Source of the DNA: Streptomyces alanosinicus
GTDB lineage: Bacteria; Actinomycetota; Actinomycetes; Streptomycetales; Streptomycetaceae
Assembly (NCBI RefSeq): GCF_014650595.1
Contig: NZ_BMVG01000011.1
Span: 164,178 to 228,177, forward strand
Direction of reading: 5' to 3'
DNA length: 64,000 nt
Positions 1 to 8,642 of the stretch are shown here, in pieces; position 1 is the stretch's first letter; each line of letters opens with the position of its first letter. Below the pieces are notes generated by a model. The model was not told the origin of the DNA. It made no database searches and saw nothing but the letters and a program-made list of their open reading frames with translations. The position numbers and the translations under genes were made by a program.

Positions 1-1173
1 CACCAGCACCTCGGGGATGTCGATGGCGACCGGGCACACCTCGTAGCAGGCGCCGCACAGACTCGACGCGTACGGCAGCGAGGCGTCGATCTCGCTCGCG
101 GTGCCCCGGAGTTGGGGGCTGAGGATCGCGCCGATCGGGCCCGGGTAGACCGAGCCGTAGGCGTGCCCGCCGGCCCGCTCGTAGACGGGACACACGTTCA
201 GGCAGGCCGAGCAGCGGATGCAGGCGAGGGCCTGGCGGCCGACCTGGTCGGCGAGGGTGTCGGTGCGGCCGTTGTCGAGCAGCACCAGATGGAAGGTCTG
301 CGGCCCGTCGCCGTCCGTCGTCCCGGTCCACATGCTCGTGTACGGGTTCATCCGCTCGGCGGTGGAGGAGCGGGGCAGGGTCTGCAGGAAGACCTCCAGG
401 TCCCGCCACGTCGGTACCACCTTCTCGATGCCCACCACCGAGATCAGTGTCCGAGGAAGCGTCAGACACATCCGGCCGTTGCCCTCGGACTCCACCACCA
501 CCAGGGTGCCGGTCTCGGCGACCATGAAGTTGGCGCCGGAGATGCCGACCTCGGCGCGCAGGAACTTCTCCCGCAGGTGCAGCCGCGCGGCCTCGGCGAG
601 TTCGGCGGGCGTGTCGGTGAGGCCCTCGGGAGCCGGGCGGCCCCACGCGCCCATCTCCGTACGGAAGATGTCCCGGATCTCACCGCGGTTGCGATGGATC
701 GCCGGCACCAGGATGTGCGAGGGCCGGTCCTTGCCCAACTGCACGATCAGCTCGGCGAGATCGGTCTCATAGGCGCGGATGCCCTCGGCCTCCAGGGCCT
801 CGTTGAGCCCGATCTCCTGCGTGGCCATCGACTTGACCTTGACGACCTCCGACTCGCCGGTCTCCTTGACCAGATCGGCGACGATCCGGTTGGCCTCGTC
901 CGCGTCGGCCGCCCAGTGGACCGTGCCGCCCGCCGCCGTGACCGACTCCTCCAACTGCACCAGATAGCGGTCGAGATGGCGCAGTGTGTGGTCCTTGATC
1001 CGGCGGCCCGCCTCGCGCAGCGCCGGCCAGTCGTCCAACTCGGCCACCGCGCGGGCCCGTTTGGCGCGGATGGTGTGGGTCGCGTGCCGCAGGTTCGCGC
1101 GCAGGGTGGGATTGTGCACGGCCTCGTGCGCGGCCTTCGGAAAGGCCGGCATGCCGACGAACGTCCCGCTCAT
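1..1173 (-). CDS. lutB: LutB-type iron-sulfur L-lactate oxidation protein (C-terminus outside window)
   Basis: The first 391 codons are open and uninterrupted; the end of the gene lies beyond the left edge. Near the visible end are two ferredoxin-like cysteine clusters, CIRCSACLNVCPVY and then CGACYEVCPV, which are the paired 4Fe-4S motifs of the LutB/YkgF family. LutB works with LutA and LutC to oxidise L-lactate to pyruvate in the cytoplasm. The ATG overlaps the lutA stop codon (ATGA), so the two are probably translationally coupled. Downstream of rhaB, it would deal with the L-lactate made from rhamnose-derived lactaldehyde. LutC, if present, would lie just left of the window. Confidence 0.93.
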   Translation of the reverse strand, partial: MSGTFVGMPAFPKAAHEAVHNPTLRANLRHATHTIRAKRARAVAELDDWPALREAGRRIKDHTLRHLDRYLVQLEESVTAAGGTVHWAADADEANRIVADLVKETGESEVVKVKSMATQEIGLNEALEAEGIRAYETDLAELIVQLGKDRPSHILVPAIHRNRGEIRDIFRTEMGAWGRPAPEGLTDTPAELAEAARLHLREKFLRAEVGISGANFMVAETGTLVVVESEGNGRMCLTLPRTLISVVGIEKVVPTWRDLEVFLQTLPRSSTAERMNPYTSMWTGTTDGDGPQTFHLVLLDNGRTDTLADQVGRQALACIRCSACLNVCPVYERAGGHAYGSVYPGPIGAILSPQLRGTASEIDASLPYASSLCGACYEVCPVAIDIPEVLV

Positions 1174-1925
1174 ACGGCAGGTTCCTCCTCCGTGCTCGCC
1201 AGGATCTCCGCGATGTGCACCGGCCGCATGGCGGTGCGCAGCCGGCTCATGGTGCCACCGATGTGCATCAGACAGGAGTTGTCGGCCGCGCACAGCACCG
1301 ACGCGCCCGTCGACTCGGCACTGCGCACCTTGTCCGCGCCCATCGCCGCCGACACCTCCGCGTTCTTCACCGCGAACGTGCCCCCGAACCCACAGCACTC
1401 CTCGGCGCCCGGCAGCTCGACCAGCTCCAGCCCCTTGACCGCCCCGAGCAGTCGGCGCGGCCGGTCGCCCAGGCCGAGGGAGCGCAGGCCGTGACAGGTC
1501 GGATGGTAGGTGACCTTGTGCGGGTACCAGGCGCCGACGTCCGTCACCCCGAGCACGTCCACCAGGAACTCCGTCAGTTCGTACGTCTTCGGCACCACCG
1601 GCGCCAGCGTCCGCGCCAGGGCGTCCCCGCGTCCCTCGGCCCATGCCCGCTCACCCAGCCGCGGATACAGCTCCCGCACCATCGCCCCGCAGGACCCGGA
1701 CGGGGTTACGATCGCGTCGTAGGGAGCGAAGACATCGGAGAAGTGCCGGGCCAGCGGCTCGGCCTCATGTCGATAGCCCGTGTTGTAGTGCGCCTGTCCG
1801 CAGCAGCTCTGACCCCTCGGGAAATCGACGTCGACACCCAGTTTGGTCAGCAGTTTCACCACGGCACGACCGGTGTCCGGATACAGCGTGTCGTTGACAC
1901 AGGTCAGGAACAGGGCGACACGCAT
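1170..1925 (-). CDS. lutA: LutA-type cysteine-rich L-lactate oxidation protein
   Basis: 251 residues, the usual LutA length. Two cysteine-rich CCG-domain signatures are visible, SCCGQAHYNTGY near residue 41 and EECCGFGG near residue 170, each preceded by further conserved cysteines (PSGSCGAMV, YHPTCHGL). These ligate an Fe-S or heterodisulfide-reductase-like centre. I chose the ATG that begins MRVALFLTCVND because this is the family's conserved N-terminus; a longer reading frame upstream carries no family sequence. It follows rhaB by 71 bp and overlaps lutB by four bases. Role: L-lactate to pyruvate, at the end of rhamnose degradation. Confidence 0.93.
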   Translation of the reverse strand: MRVALFLTCVNDTLYPDTGRAVVKLLTKLGVDVDFPRGQSCCGQAHYNTGYRHEAEPLARHFSDVFAPYDAIVTPSGSCGAMVRELYPRLGERAWAEGRGDALARTLAPVVPKTYELTEFLVDVLGVTDVGAWYPHKVTYHPTCHGLRSLGLGDRPRRLLGAVKGLELVELPGAEECCGFGGTFAVKNAEVSAAMGADKVRSAESTGASVLCAADNSCLMHIGGTMSRLRTAMRPVHIAEILASTEEEPAV

Positions 1926-1996
1926 CACGGCTCCTCGGGATCGGTCATCGGATGAGTGCAGGGTAGTCGGCGGAATCCACCGTGGGGAGAGCGCCG

Positions 1997-3445
1997 CTAT
2001 GGTCTGGCGAGCCGTGCCTCGGCCGCCCGCCGGCGCGCGCCGTCGCCACGGGGTGCGTACCGGGTCAGCGGCTGGGTACGGGCGAGCAGTGCGCGCATCG
2101 CGGGGAGGTCGCCGGCCCGCCCCCGCGCGCGGGCCTGGACCAGCACATGGCCGAGGGCCGCCGCCTCCGTCGCGCCGGCCACCACGGGCAGCCCGCAGGC
2201 ATCGGCGGTCAGCTGGCACAGCAGCGCGTCACGGGTGCCGCCCCCGACGAGATACACCACGTCCACCGGGTGATCGGCCAGCCGCCGCGTGTCCGCGACG
2301 GCCCGCCGGTGGGCGAGGGCCAGCGAGTCCAGGACGCACCGGGTGACCTCCGCCCGGGTCACCGGCACCGGCTGCCCCGACATCCGGCACGCCTCGGCGA
2401 TCCGCTCCGGCATCCGCCCCGGCGCCAGGAACGCGGTGTCCCCGGCGTCCACCACCGAGCGCAACGCGCACGCCGCGGCGACCTCGCGCAGCAGCAACCC
2501 CAAGTCCGGCTCGCCCCAAGCCCGTTGGCACTCCTGGAGCAGCCACAGCCCCATGATGTTGCGCAGGTACCGGACCGTGCCGTCGAGCCCCAGCTCATTG
2601 GTGAAGTTCGCGGCCCGGCTCTCCTCGGTGAGCACCGGAGCGGTCAGCTCCAGCCCCGCCAGGGACCAGGTGCCGGTGCAGATGTACGCGAAGCGCGCAC
2701 CGGTCGCCGGGACGGCGGCCACGGCCGAGGCGGTGTCGTGCGAGCCGACGGCCGTCACCGGCACCGGACCGGTCAGCCCCGTCTCCTGCAGCACCTCCGC
2801 CCGCAGCAGCCCGGCCGGATCGCCGGGCCGGCGCAGCGGCGCGAACAGCGCGAGGTCGACACCGAGCCGCTCGGCGATGTCGTACGACCAGGTCCGCGTC
2901 CGCGGGTCGATCAGCTGGGTGGTGGAGGCATTGGTCAGCTCGGTGCCGTGCTCGCCGGTCAGCCAGTACGCCAGCAGATCCGGGATCAGCAACAGCCGCT
3001 CCGCCTGCGCGAGTCGCACGGTGGACCGGGCGGCGGCGAGCTGGTACAGGGTGTTGAACGGCGCGTACTGGATGCCCGTCGCCGCGTACAGCTCCTCGGC
3101 CGGCACGGCCGCCCACACCTTCTCCGCGACGCCCTCCGTCCGGCTGTCGCGATAGTGCACCGGGTTGCCCAGCAGAGCCCCGTCGGCGTCCAGCAGCCCG
3201 TAGTCGACGGCCCAGCCGTCGACGCCCACGGAGTCCACCGGGCCCGCCGCCCGCAGCCCGTCAAGGACACCGCCGTACAGCGCGAGCACATCCCAGCGCA
3301 GTCCCTCCGGGAGCCGCACCGGCCGGTTGGGGAACCGATGCACCTCGCTCAGCTCCAGGAGGTCCGGCCCCACCCGGCCGACCATCACCCGCCCGCTGGC
3401 GGCGCCCAGATCGACCGCGGCGTACGCCTGCGGGCCCGCGCTCAT
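1997..3445 (-). CDS. rhaB: L-rhamnulokinase
   Basis: 482 residues of the FGGY/ASKHA sugar-kinase fold, which phosphorylates L-rhamnulose to L-rhamnulose 1-phosphate. Visible landmarks are the N-terminal phosphate loop DLGAASGRVMVGRV, the sugar-binding DGWAVDYGLLD near residue 75, GSHDTASAVAAVP near 233, CTGTWSLAG near 254 and the C-terminal adenosine motif LVGGGTRDALLCQ. The frame is intact. Its ATG overlaps the stop codon of the rhaD remnant (ATGA), so translation was probably coupled to it. With rhaI and the aldolase half of rhaD lost upstream, this kinase may no longer receive substrate from its own operon. Confidence 0.93.
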   Translation of the reverse strand: MSAGPQAYAAVDLGAASGRVMVGRVGPDLLELSEVHRFPNRPVRLPEGLRWDVLALYGGVLDGLRAAGPVDSVGVDGWAVDYGLLDADGALLGNPVHYRDSRTEGVAEKVWAAVPAEELYAATGIQYAPFNTLYQLAAARSTVRLAQAERLLLIPDLLAYWLTGEHGTELTNASTTQLIDPRTRTWSYDIAERLGVDLALFAPLRRPGDPAGLLRAEVLQETGLTGPVPVTAVGSHDTASAVAAVPATGARFAYICTGTWSLAGLELTAPVLTEESRAANFTNELGLDGTVRYLRNIMGLWLLQECQRAWGEPDLGLLLREVAAACALRSVVDAGDTAFLAPGRMPERIAEACRMSGQPVPVTRAEVTRCVLDSLALAHRRAVADTRRLADHPVDVVYLVGGGTRDALLCQLTADACGLPVVAGATEAAALGHVLVQARARGRAGDLPAMRALLARTQPLTRYAPRGDGARRRAAEARLARP

Positions 3446-4288
3446 CGCAGGAACGCGGCCGCCACACCCGCGTCGACCGGGATGTGCAGCCCCGTGGTGT
3501 GCGTGAGGTCGCCGCCCGTGAGCGCGAAGACGGCGGCGGCGACATGCTCGGGCAGCACCTCACGCTTCAGGATCGTGCGCTGCGCATAGAACGCGCCGAG
3601 CTCCTCCTCCGGCACCCCGTACACCGCGGCCCGCCGCGCACCCCAGCCGCCCGCGAAGATGCCCGAGCCGCGCACCACACCGTCCGGGTCGACCCCGTTG
3701 ACCCGGATCCCGTGCGCACCCAACTCAGCGGCGAGCAGCAGTACTTGATGAGCCTGGTCGGCCTTGGCCGCCGAGTAGGCGATGTTGTCCGGACCGGCGA
3801 ACACGGCGTTCTTGGAGGCGATGTACACGACGTCACCGCCCAGCCCCTGCGCGGTCACCACCCGCGCCGCCTCCCGCGACACGAGGAAGGACCCGCGGGC
3901 CATGATGTCGTGCTGGAGGTCCCAGTCCCGCACCGATGTCTCCAGCAGCGGCTTGGAGAGGGAGATCCCGGCGTTGTTCACGACGAGGTCGACCCCGCCG
4001 AAGGCGAGCACGGCCGCCCGGAACGCTTCGGCGATCTGCTCCTCGTCGGTGACGTCCACGGTGACGGCGACGGCCTGGTCCGGCCCGCCCAGCTCCTCGG
4101 CGACAGCCGTGGCGCTCTCGCCGTTCCGATCGGCGACCACGGCACACGCCCCCTCGGCCACCAGCCGGTGCGCGATCGCCTTCCCGATGCCGCTGCCGGC
4201 CCCCGTGACGAAGGCGACCCGCGTCGCCAACGCCTTCGCCCTCGGCATCCGCCGCAGCTCGGCCTCCTCCAACGACCACTGTTCGATA
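3442..4288 (-). pseudogene. Remnant of bifunctional rhamnulose-1-P aldolase / short-chain dehydrogenase: SDR half only
   Basis: Only the C-terminal dehydrogenase half of the actinobacterial RhaD-type fusion enzyme remains. It starts abruptly at the linker (IEQWSLEEAELRRMP) and continues through the Rossmann motif VTGAGSGIGKA, VVNNAGIS, the catalytic YSAAKA and the family's C-terminus HTTGLHIPVDAGVAAAFLR. The complete enzyme has roughly 400 more N-terminal residues forming the aldolase, and none of them are here. The sequence just upstream is rhaI in another frame, so an internal deletion has fused the two genes out of frame. An in-frame ATG at 4326 lies inside rhaI sequence and has no ribosome site, so expression of the SDR half is doubtful. 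Confidence 0.85.
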
Positions 4289-4895
4289 CAGACAGTGGGC
4301 GTAGGCGGTGCCCCAGTCCGGCACATCGGTCGTGTAGAACGCCGGCTCGAACAGCTTGTACTCCAGCAGCATCCGCTGCCCCTCGCCGAGCCGCCCGTAC
4401 ACCTCGGCCAGCCCCTCCGCCAGCCGGTCCTGCCGCGCCCGGATGTCGTCCTGGCCGGGACAGTTCGTACCGTCGGCGAACCACAGCTTCAGATCCCGTG
4501 ACCCGGTCGCGTCCATGATGTCGACGCACTCCAGGAGACGGGCGAGGGCCTTGCGCCGTACCGCCGCGTCCGGATGGCAGATGCTGCCGAGCCGGTAGTC
4601 GTCGTCCTGGAAGGTGTTGGAGTTGATCGCGCCAGCCGCAGCCGCGCTCCTCGGCGTACTCCGCGAGTGCCGTGTAGTCCTCGACCCGGTCCCAGGGGAT
4701 GTGCAGCGCCACGGTCGGGGCCACGCCGGTGAACTCATGCACCTTCGCCGCGTCCTGGAGCTTCTCGAACGGATCGCGGGGCACTCCGGCCTGGGTGAAC
4801 ACCTTGAACCGGGGCCCCGAGTTCCCGTACGCCCACGACGGCGTCTCGACGGCCTGGGCCTTGAGCGCGGCCTTCACCGCGGCGAGGTCGGTCAC
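4289..4895 (-). pseudogene. rhaI: Truncated and frameshifted L-rhamnose isomerase remnant
   Basis: The N-terminal half of actinobacterial rhamnose isomerase (aldose/ketose TIM-barrel) is recognisable: it starts MTDLAAVKAALKAQAVETPS, then HEFTGVAPTVALHIPWDRVEDY. Between about 4625 and 4650 the frame changes (one extra or two missing bases in a G-rich stretch); the match continues in the new frame as INSNTFQDDDYRLGSICHPD and DIMDATGSRDLKLWFADGTN. It stops after DWGTAYAHCL, about residue 200 of the roughly 385 expected, where rhaD sequence begins. The metal-binding C-terminal half is missing. This was the first enzyme of the pathway (L-rhamnose to L-rhamnulose) and the first gene of the operon. 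Confidence 0.88.
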
Positions 4896-4928
4896 GGCAG
4901 GACTCCTGGTGGTGTCGGGGTGACGACG

Positions 4929-4964
4929 GAGTATGTGAAGGAGTATGCGGATGAGTATGTGAAA
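4929..4964. repeat. Three 12-bp imperfect tandem repeats upstream of rhaI
   Basis: Units GAGTATGTGAAG, GAGTATGCGGAT and GAGTATGTGAAA follow each other directly, 34 bp upstream of the rhaI start. The third runs into the operator-like TGAAACGATTCA. The run is unusually A/T-rich for this chromosome. Function unknown; it could be part of the promoter or regulator contact region. Confidence 0.6.
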
Positions 4965-4971
4965 CGATTCA
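4960..4971. promoter_or_regulatory. LacI-type operator candidate for the rha operon
   Basis: TGAAACGATTCA is an imperfect palindrome with the central CG favoured by LacI-family proteins. It sits 65 bp upstream of the rhaI start in the region shared with the divergent LacI gene. The assignment to that regulator is inferred from position. Confidence 0.5.
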
Positions 4972-5125
4972 GAACCGCAAGCCAGGGGCCTTCCGGAGAG
5001 GTGTCAAGCGGTCCGGCCAACCCTCTTGCCCGTGACTCCACAGTGACCTTTGGGTGTCGAAACTTCTTCGATACGGCCCCATTGACGCGCCCCGGCCGCG
5101 GCGTCTACGGTCCCGGCAATCCAGT

Positions 5126-5137
5126 TGAAAGCTTTCA
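5126..5137. promoter_or_regulatory. Perfect 12-bp palindrome, LacI-type operator candidate
   Basis: TGAAAGCTTTCA is a perfect palindrome in the divergent region between the rha operon and the LacI-family gene, about 140 bp before the regulator's ATG. It has the TGAAA/TTTCA half-sites common to LacI operators, so it is a likely autoregulatory site. The rest of 4896-5274 holds no coding sequence that I can support. Confidence 0.55.
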
Positions 5138-5274
5138 TGGCGCGGTGAGGCCCTCGTGGTGCTTCTGCCGGTGTCGCCGGGTGAAGCGGACGAAACTGCC
5201 GCTCTTCGCCCTGCCGGCGTGACGGTAGTGGGAAATTCCCCCGCCGCCCCTCGTCCCCTGGAGGTCTTCGCCCG

Positions 5275-6306
5275 ATGGCCCAGTCGGTGGGTATCAAGGA
5301 CGTCGCCCGCGCCGCCGGAGTGTCGGTCGGCACGGTCTCGAACGTCATCAACCGTCCGGACACCGTCGCCGGCGAGACCCGGGCCAGGGTGCCGTCCGCG
5401 ATCGAACGGCTCGGCTATGTCCGCAGCGAGTCCGCGCGCCAGCTGCGCGCGGGCCGCAGCCGGATCATGGGCCTGCTCGTGCTCGACATGGGCAACCCGT
5501 TCTTCGTGGACGTGGCGCGGGGCGCGGAGCGGGCGGCCCGCGAGGCCGGGCTCGGCGTGATGGTGTGCAACAGCGCGCAGAACGCCGCCGAGGAGGCCGA
5601 GTACCTGTCCCTGTTCGCCGAGCAGCGGGTGCGCGGAGTGCTGCTCACCCCGGCCGACGCCACCGGCCGTACCATCGCGGCCTTCCGCCGGCACAACATC
5701 CCGTTCGTGCTGGTCGACCGGGTCGCCGAGGGCACGAGCGAATGCTCGGTGTCCGTGGACGACGTGGCCGGCGGCGCCCTCGCGCTCCGTCATCTGGTGG
5801 ACGCCGGGCACCGCTCCCTCGCCTACGTCAGCGGACCGCCCGGCCTCAACCAGGTCCGGGACCGCCGCACCGGAGCGCTGAACGCCCTCGCCGAGGCCGG
5901 GCTCGGCCAGGATGCGCTGCGCGAACTGCCCACCGAGCGCCTCGACGTGGCCGCGGGCCGGGACGCGGGCGCCCGTCTGCTGGGTCTCGCCGACCGTCCC
6001 ACCGCCGTCTTCTGCGCCAACGACCTGCTGGCCCTCGGTGTGCTGCAGGCCCTGTACGCGGCCGGCGTCGCCGTGCCGGACGACCTGGCCATCGTCGGCT
6101 ACGACGACATCGAGTTCGCCGCGGCGGCCGCCGTACCGCTGACCTCCGTACGGCAGCCCGCCGTCACCCTGGGCGCCCTCGCCGCCGAACTGCTGCTGGA
6201 GGAGACCGAGCGGCACGGGGGCGGGCCGGCCCATGAGCACCGCCGGGTGGTGCTCCAGCCGGAGCTGGTGGTCCGCCGCTCCAGCCTCGTCGCACGCTGC
6301 CCCTGA
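5275..6306 (+). CDS. LacI-family regulator of the rhamnose operon
   Basis: 343 residues. The N-terminal helix-turn-helix and hinge helix are clear (IKDVARAAGVSVGTVSNVIN, then ARQLRAGRSRIMGLL), followed by the periplasmic-binding-protein-like effector domain with typical motifs DMGNPFFVDVARGAE, VFCANDLLALGVLQAL and IVGYDDIEFAAAA. A GGAGG ribosome site precedes the ATG. Divergent position next to rhaI and two LacI-type palindromes between the genes suggest it represses rhamnose catabolism until rhamnose or a derivative binds. The effector is inferred. It appears intact although the genes it faces are broken. Confidence 0.9.
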   Translation: MAQSVGIKDVARAAGVSVGTVSNVINRPDTVAGETRARVPSAIERLGYVRSESARQLRAGRSRIMGLLVLDMGNPFFVDVARGAERAAREAGLGVMVCNSAQNAAEEAEYLSLFAEQRVRGVLLTPADATGRTIAAFRRHNIPFVLVDRVAEGTSECSVSVDDVAGGALALRHLVDAGHRSLAYVSGPPGLNQVRDRRTGALNALAEAGLGQDALRELPTERLDVAAGRDAGARLLGLADRPTAVFCANDLLALGVLQALYAAGVAVPDDLAIVGYDDIEFAAAAAVPLTSVRQPAVTLGALAAELLLEETERHGGGPAHEHRRVVLQPELVVRRSSLVARCP

Positions 6307-6386
6307 AGCTGACCGCGAGTTCAGTAAAAATCCATGATCCCCGGGGTCGGCGCGCGGCCGCTCTTGTGCTCAACTGGGAGGCGTCC

Positions 6387-7712
6387 GTGCCGTCCGTCCC
6401 AGGAGACCCGTTGAGCCTCAGCTACCGTCAGCCCGGCGTCATCCTCACCGACCGCCGCTTCACCGTCCCCCTCGACCACGCCGACCCGGACGGCGAGACC
6501 ATCGAGCTGTACGCCCGTGAGGCGGTCGCGAGCGACAAGGCCGGGCAGGAACTGCCGTGGCTGCTGTATCTGCAGGGCGGTCCCGGCTTCGGGGCGAATC
6601 GTTTCGTCGGACGTCAGGCCTGGCTCGACCGGGCCCTTGCGGACTACCGCGTCCTGCTGCTCGACCAGCGCGGCACCGGCAGTTCCACCCCCGCCACCCG
6701 GCAGACGCTCCCCCTGCGCGGCGGCCCGGCCGAGCAGGCCGGCTACCTCAGCCGGTTCCGCGCCGACGCCATCGTCCGGGACTGCGAGGCCATCCGCCCC
6801 GAGGTCACCGGCGGCGCCCCGTGGACCGTGCTCGGCCAGAGCTTCGGCGGCTTCTGCACGGTGTCGTACCTCTCCCTCGCCCCCGAGGGCCTCACCACCG
6901 CCGTCGTCACCGGGGGCCTGCCCGCCCTGCGCGCCCACGCCGACGACGTCTACCGCGCGGCCTACCCGCGCATCGAACGCAAGGTCACCGCGCACTACGC
7001 CCGCTACCCGCAGGACATCGAGCGGGCCCGCCGTATCGCCGACCACCTGCTGACCCACGACGTGATCCTGCCGAACGGCTACCGGTTCACCGTCGAGGCC
7101 TTCCAGTCCCTCGGCCTGATGCTCGGCGCGAGCGACGGCAGCCACCGGCTGCACCACCTCCTGGAGGACGCCTTCGTCCGCACACCGGGCGGTCCGGAGC
7201 TGTCCGACGCCTTCCAGGAGCAGGCCCAGTCCCTGCTGTCGTACGCCGCACACCCCCTCTACGCCCTCGTCCACGAGTCGATCTACGGCCAGGACGCCCG
7301 GCCCACCGACTGGGCCGCCGAGCGGGTCCGCGCCGAATTCCCCCAGTTCGACGCGGCGAAGGCCCTCGCCGGCGATGCCCCCGTGCTGTTCACCGGGGAG
7401 AGCGTCCACCCCTGGATGTTCGAGACCGACCCGGCGCTGCGCCCCCTGCGCGACACCGCCGACCTGCTCGCCGCCCGCACCGACTGGCAGCCCCTGTACG
7501 ACCCCGCCCGCCTCGCCGCCAACGAGGTCCCGGTCGCCGCCGCGATCTACCACGACGACATGTACGTCGACACCGGGCACTCCCTGGAGACCGCCCGCGC
7601 GATCCGGGGCCTGCGCACCTGGGTCACCGACGAGTTCGAGCACGACGGTCTGCGCGCGGGCGCGCCCAGGGTCCTGGACCGGCTGTTGTCGTTGGCGCGG
7701 GACGAGGTGTGA
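6387..7712 (+). CDS. Alpha/beta-hydrolase, proline iminopeptidase-like (peptidase S33)
   Basis: About 441 residues. Motifs of the S33 fold: oxyanion loop LQGGPGFGA near residue 61, DQRGTGSST, and the nucleophile elbow GQSFGGFC with Ser near 152; a C-terminal DTGHS supplies the likely catalytic His. This family removes N-terminal proline or other residues from short peptides in the cytoplasm. I prefer the GTG at 6387 because GGGAGG lies six bases before it; a GTG 21 bases upstream has no ribosome site. No signal peptide. It follows the LacI gene but probably has its own promoter. Substrate cannot be read from sequence. Confidence 0.85.
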   Translation: MPSVPGDPLSLSYRQPGVILTDRRFTVPLDHADPDGETIELYAREAVASDKAGQELPWLLYLQGGPGFGANRFVGRQAWLDRALADYRVLLLDQRGTGSSTPATRQTLPLRGGPAEQAGYLSRFRADAIVRDCEAIRPEVTGGAPWTVLGQSFGGFCTVSYLSLAPEGLTTAVVTGGLPALRAHADDVYRAAYPRIERKVTAHYARYPQDIERARRIADHLLTHDVILPNGYRFTVEAFQSLGLMLGASDGSHRLHHLLEDAFVRTPGGPELSDAFQEQAQSLLSYAAHPLYALVHESIYGQDARPTDWAAERVRAEFPQFDAAKALAGDAPVLFTGESVHPWMFETDPALRPLRDTADLLAARTDWQPLYDPARLAANEVPVAAAIYHDDMYVDTGHSLETARAIRGLRTWVTDEFEHDGLRAGAPRVLDRLLSLARDEV

Positions 7713-7748
7713 CGCCGGGCCGCGCGCAGCGCCCGTAGGCTGTCGTAT

Positions 7749-8642
7749 GTGTCAGACCAGCCAGACCAGACAGATCAGACAGCGGGCGCCGGGGGCGGCG
7801 TGGAACTGCGCGGGGACTGTGCACAGTGCTTCGGCTTGTGCTGTGTCGCCCTGCCCTTCGCCGCCTCCACCGACTTCGCGCTGAACAAGCCGGCCGGGAA
7901 ACCGTGCCCGAACCTCCAGGGCGACCACCGCTGCGGCATTCACGCCGACCTGCGGAAGAAGGGGTTCACCGGCTGCACGGTCTACGACTGCTTCGGCGCC
8001 GGACAGAAGGTCTCGCAGATCACCTTCGGCGGGCAGGACTGGCGCACGGGGTCCGGGGAGCACGCGCGCCGGATGTTCGATGTGTTCCCGGTGGTGCGGC
8101 AATTGCACGAGCTGCTGTGGTATCTGACCGAGGCGCTCGGACTGTCCGCCGCCGGCCCCGTCCATGCGGACCTGCGGCGGGCGCTTCAGGAGACCGAGCG
8201 GCTGACCCTGCGGAGCCCCGGGGAACTGGCCGAGCTGGATGTGGACGCGCACCGCCGGCAGGTCAATGTGCTGCTGCTGCGGACCAGCGAACTGGTCCGG
8301 GCAGGCGCCGGCGGCGGTGCGGGCGGGAAGGGCGGGCGGAAGGCCGGGAGCAAGGGCAAGGACCGGCGCGGCGCGGATCTCATCGGGGCCCGGCTGCGGG
8401 GCGCCGATCTGCGCGGGGCGAGTCTGCGCGGCGCGTATCTGATCGCCGCCGATCTCACCGGTGCCGATCTGCGCGACGCGGACATGATCGGCGCGGATCT
8501 GCGCGACGCCGACCTGACCGACGCGGACCTCACCGGGGCGTTCTTCCTGACTCAGCCCCAGCTGAACGCTGCGCGGGGCAGTGCCGGGACCCGGTTGCCG
8601 GAGTCAGTCAGTCGGCCGGTGCACTGGGCAGCGGGACGCTGA
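7749..8642 (+). CDS. Pentapeptide-repeat protein with N-terminal cysteine cluster
   Basis: 297 residues. Residues about 22-95 hold many cysteines (CAQCFGLCCVALPF, CPNL, CGIHADL, CTVYDCFG), suggesting a metal-binding domain. A helical middle and a Gly/Lys-rich linker (residues 180-205) lead to about twelve A(D/N)LxG-type pentapeptide repeats, which build a right-handed quadrilateral beta-helix. Some family members mimic DNA and bind gyrase, but nothing here shows that role. The start is a GTG. Its last 39 bases overlap the end of the opposite-strand P450 gene, so the two are transcribed tail to tail. Confidence 0.8.
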   Translation: MSDQPDQTDQTAGAGGGVELRGDCAQCFGLCCVALPFAASTDFALNKPAGKPCPNLQGDHRCGIHADLRKKGFTGCTVYDCFGAGQKVSQITFGGQDWRTGSGEHARRMFDVFPVVRQLHELLWYLTEALGLSAAGPVHADLRRALQETERLTLRSPGELAELDVDAHRRQVNVLLLRTSELVRAGAGGGAGGKGGRKAGSKGKDRRGADLIGARLRGADLRGASLRGAYLIAADLTGADLRDADMIGADLRDADLTDADLTGAFFLTQPQLNAARGSAGTRLPESVSRPVHWAAGR

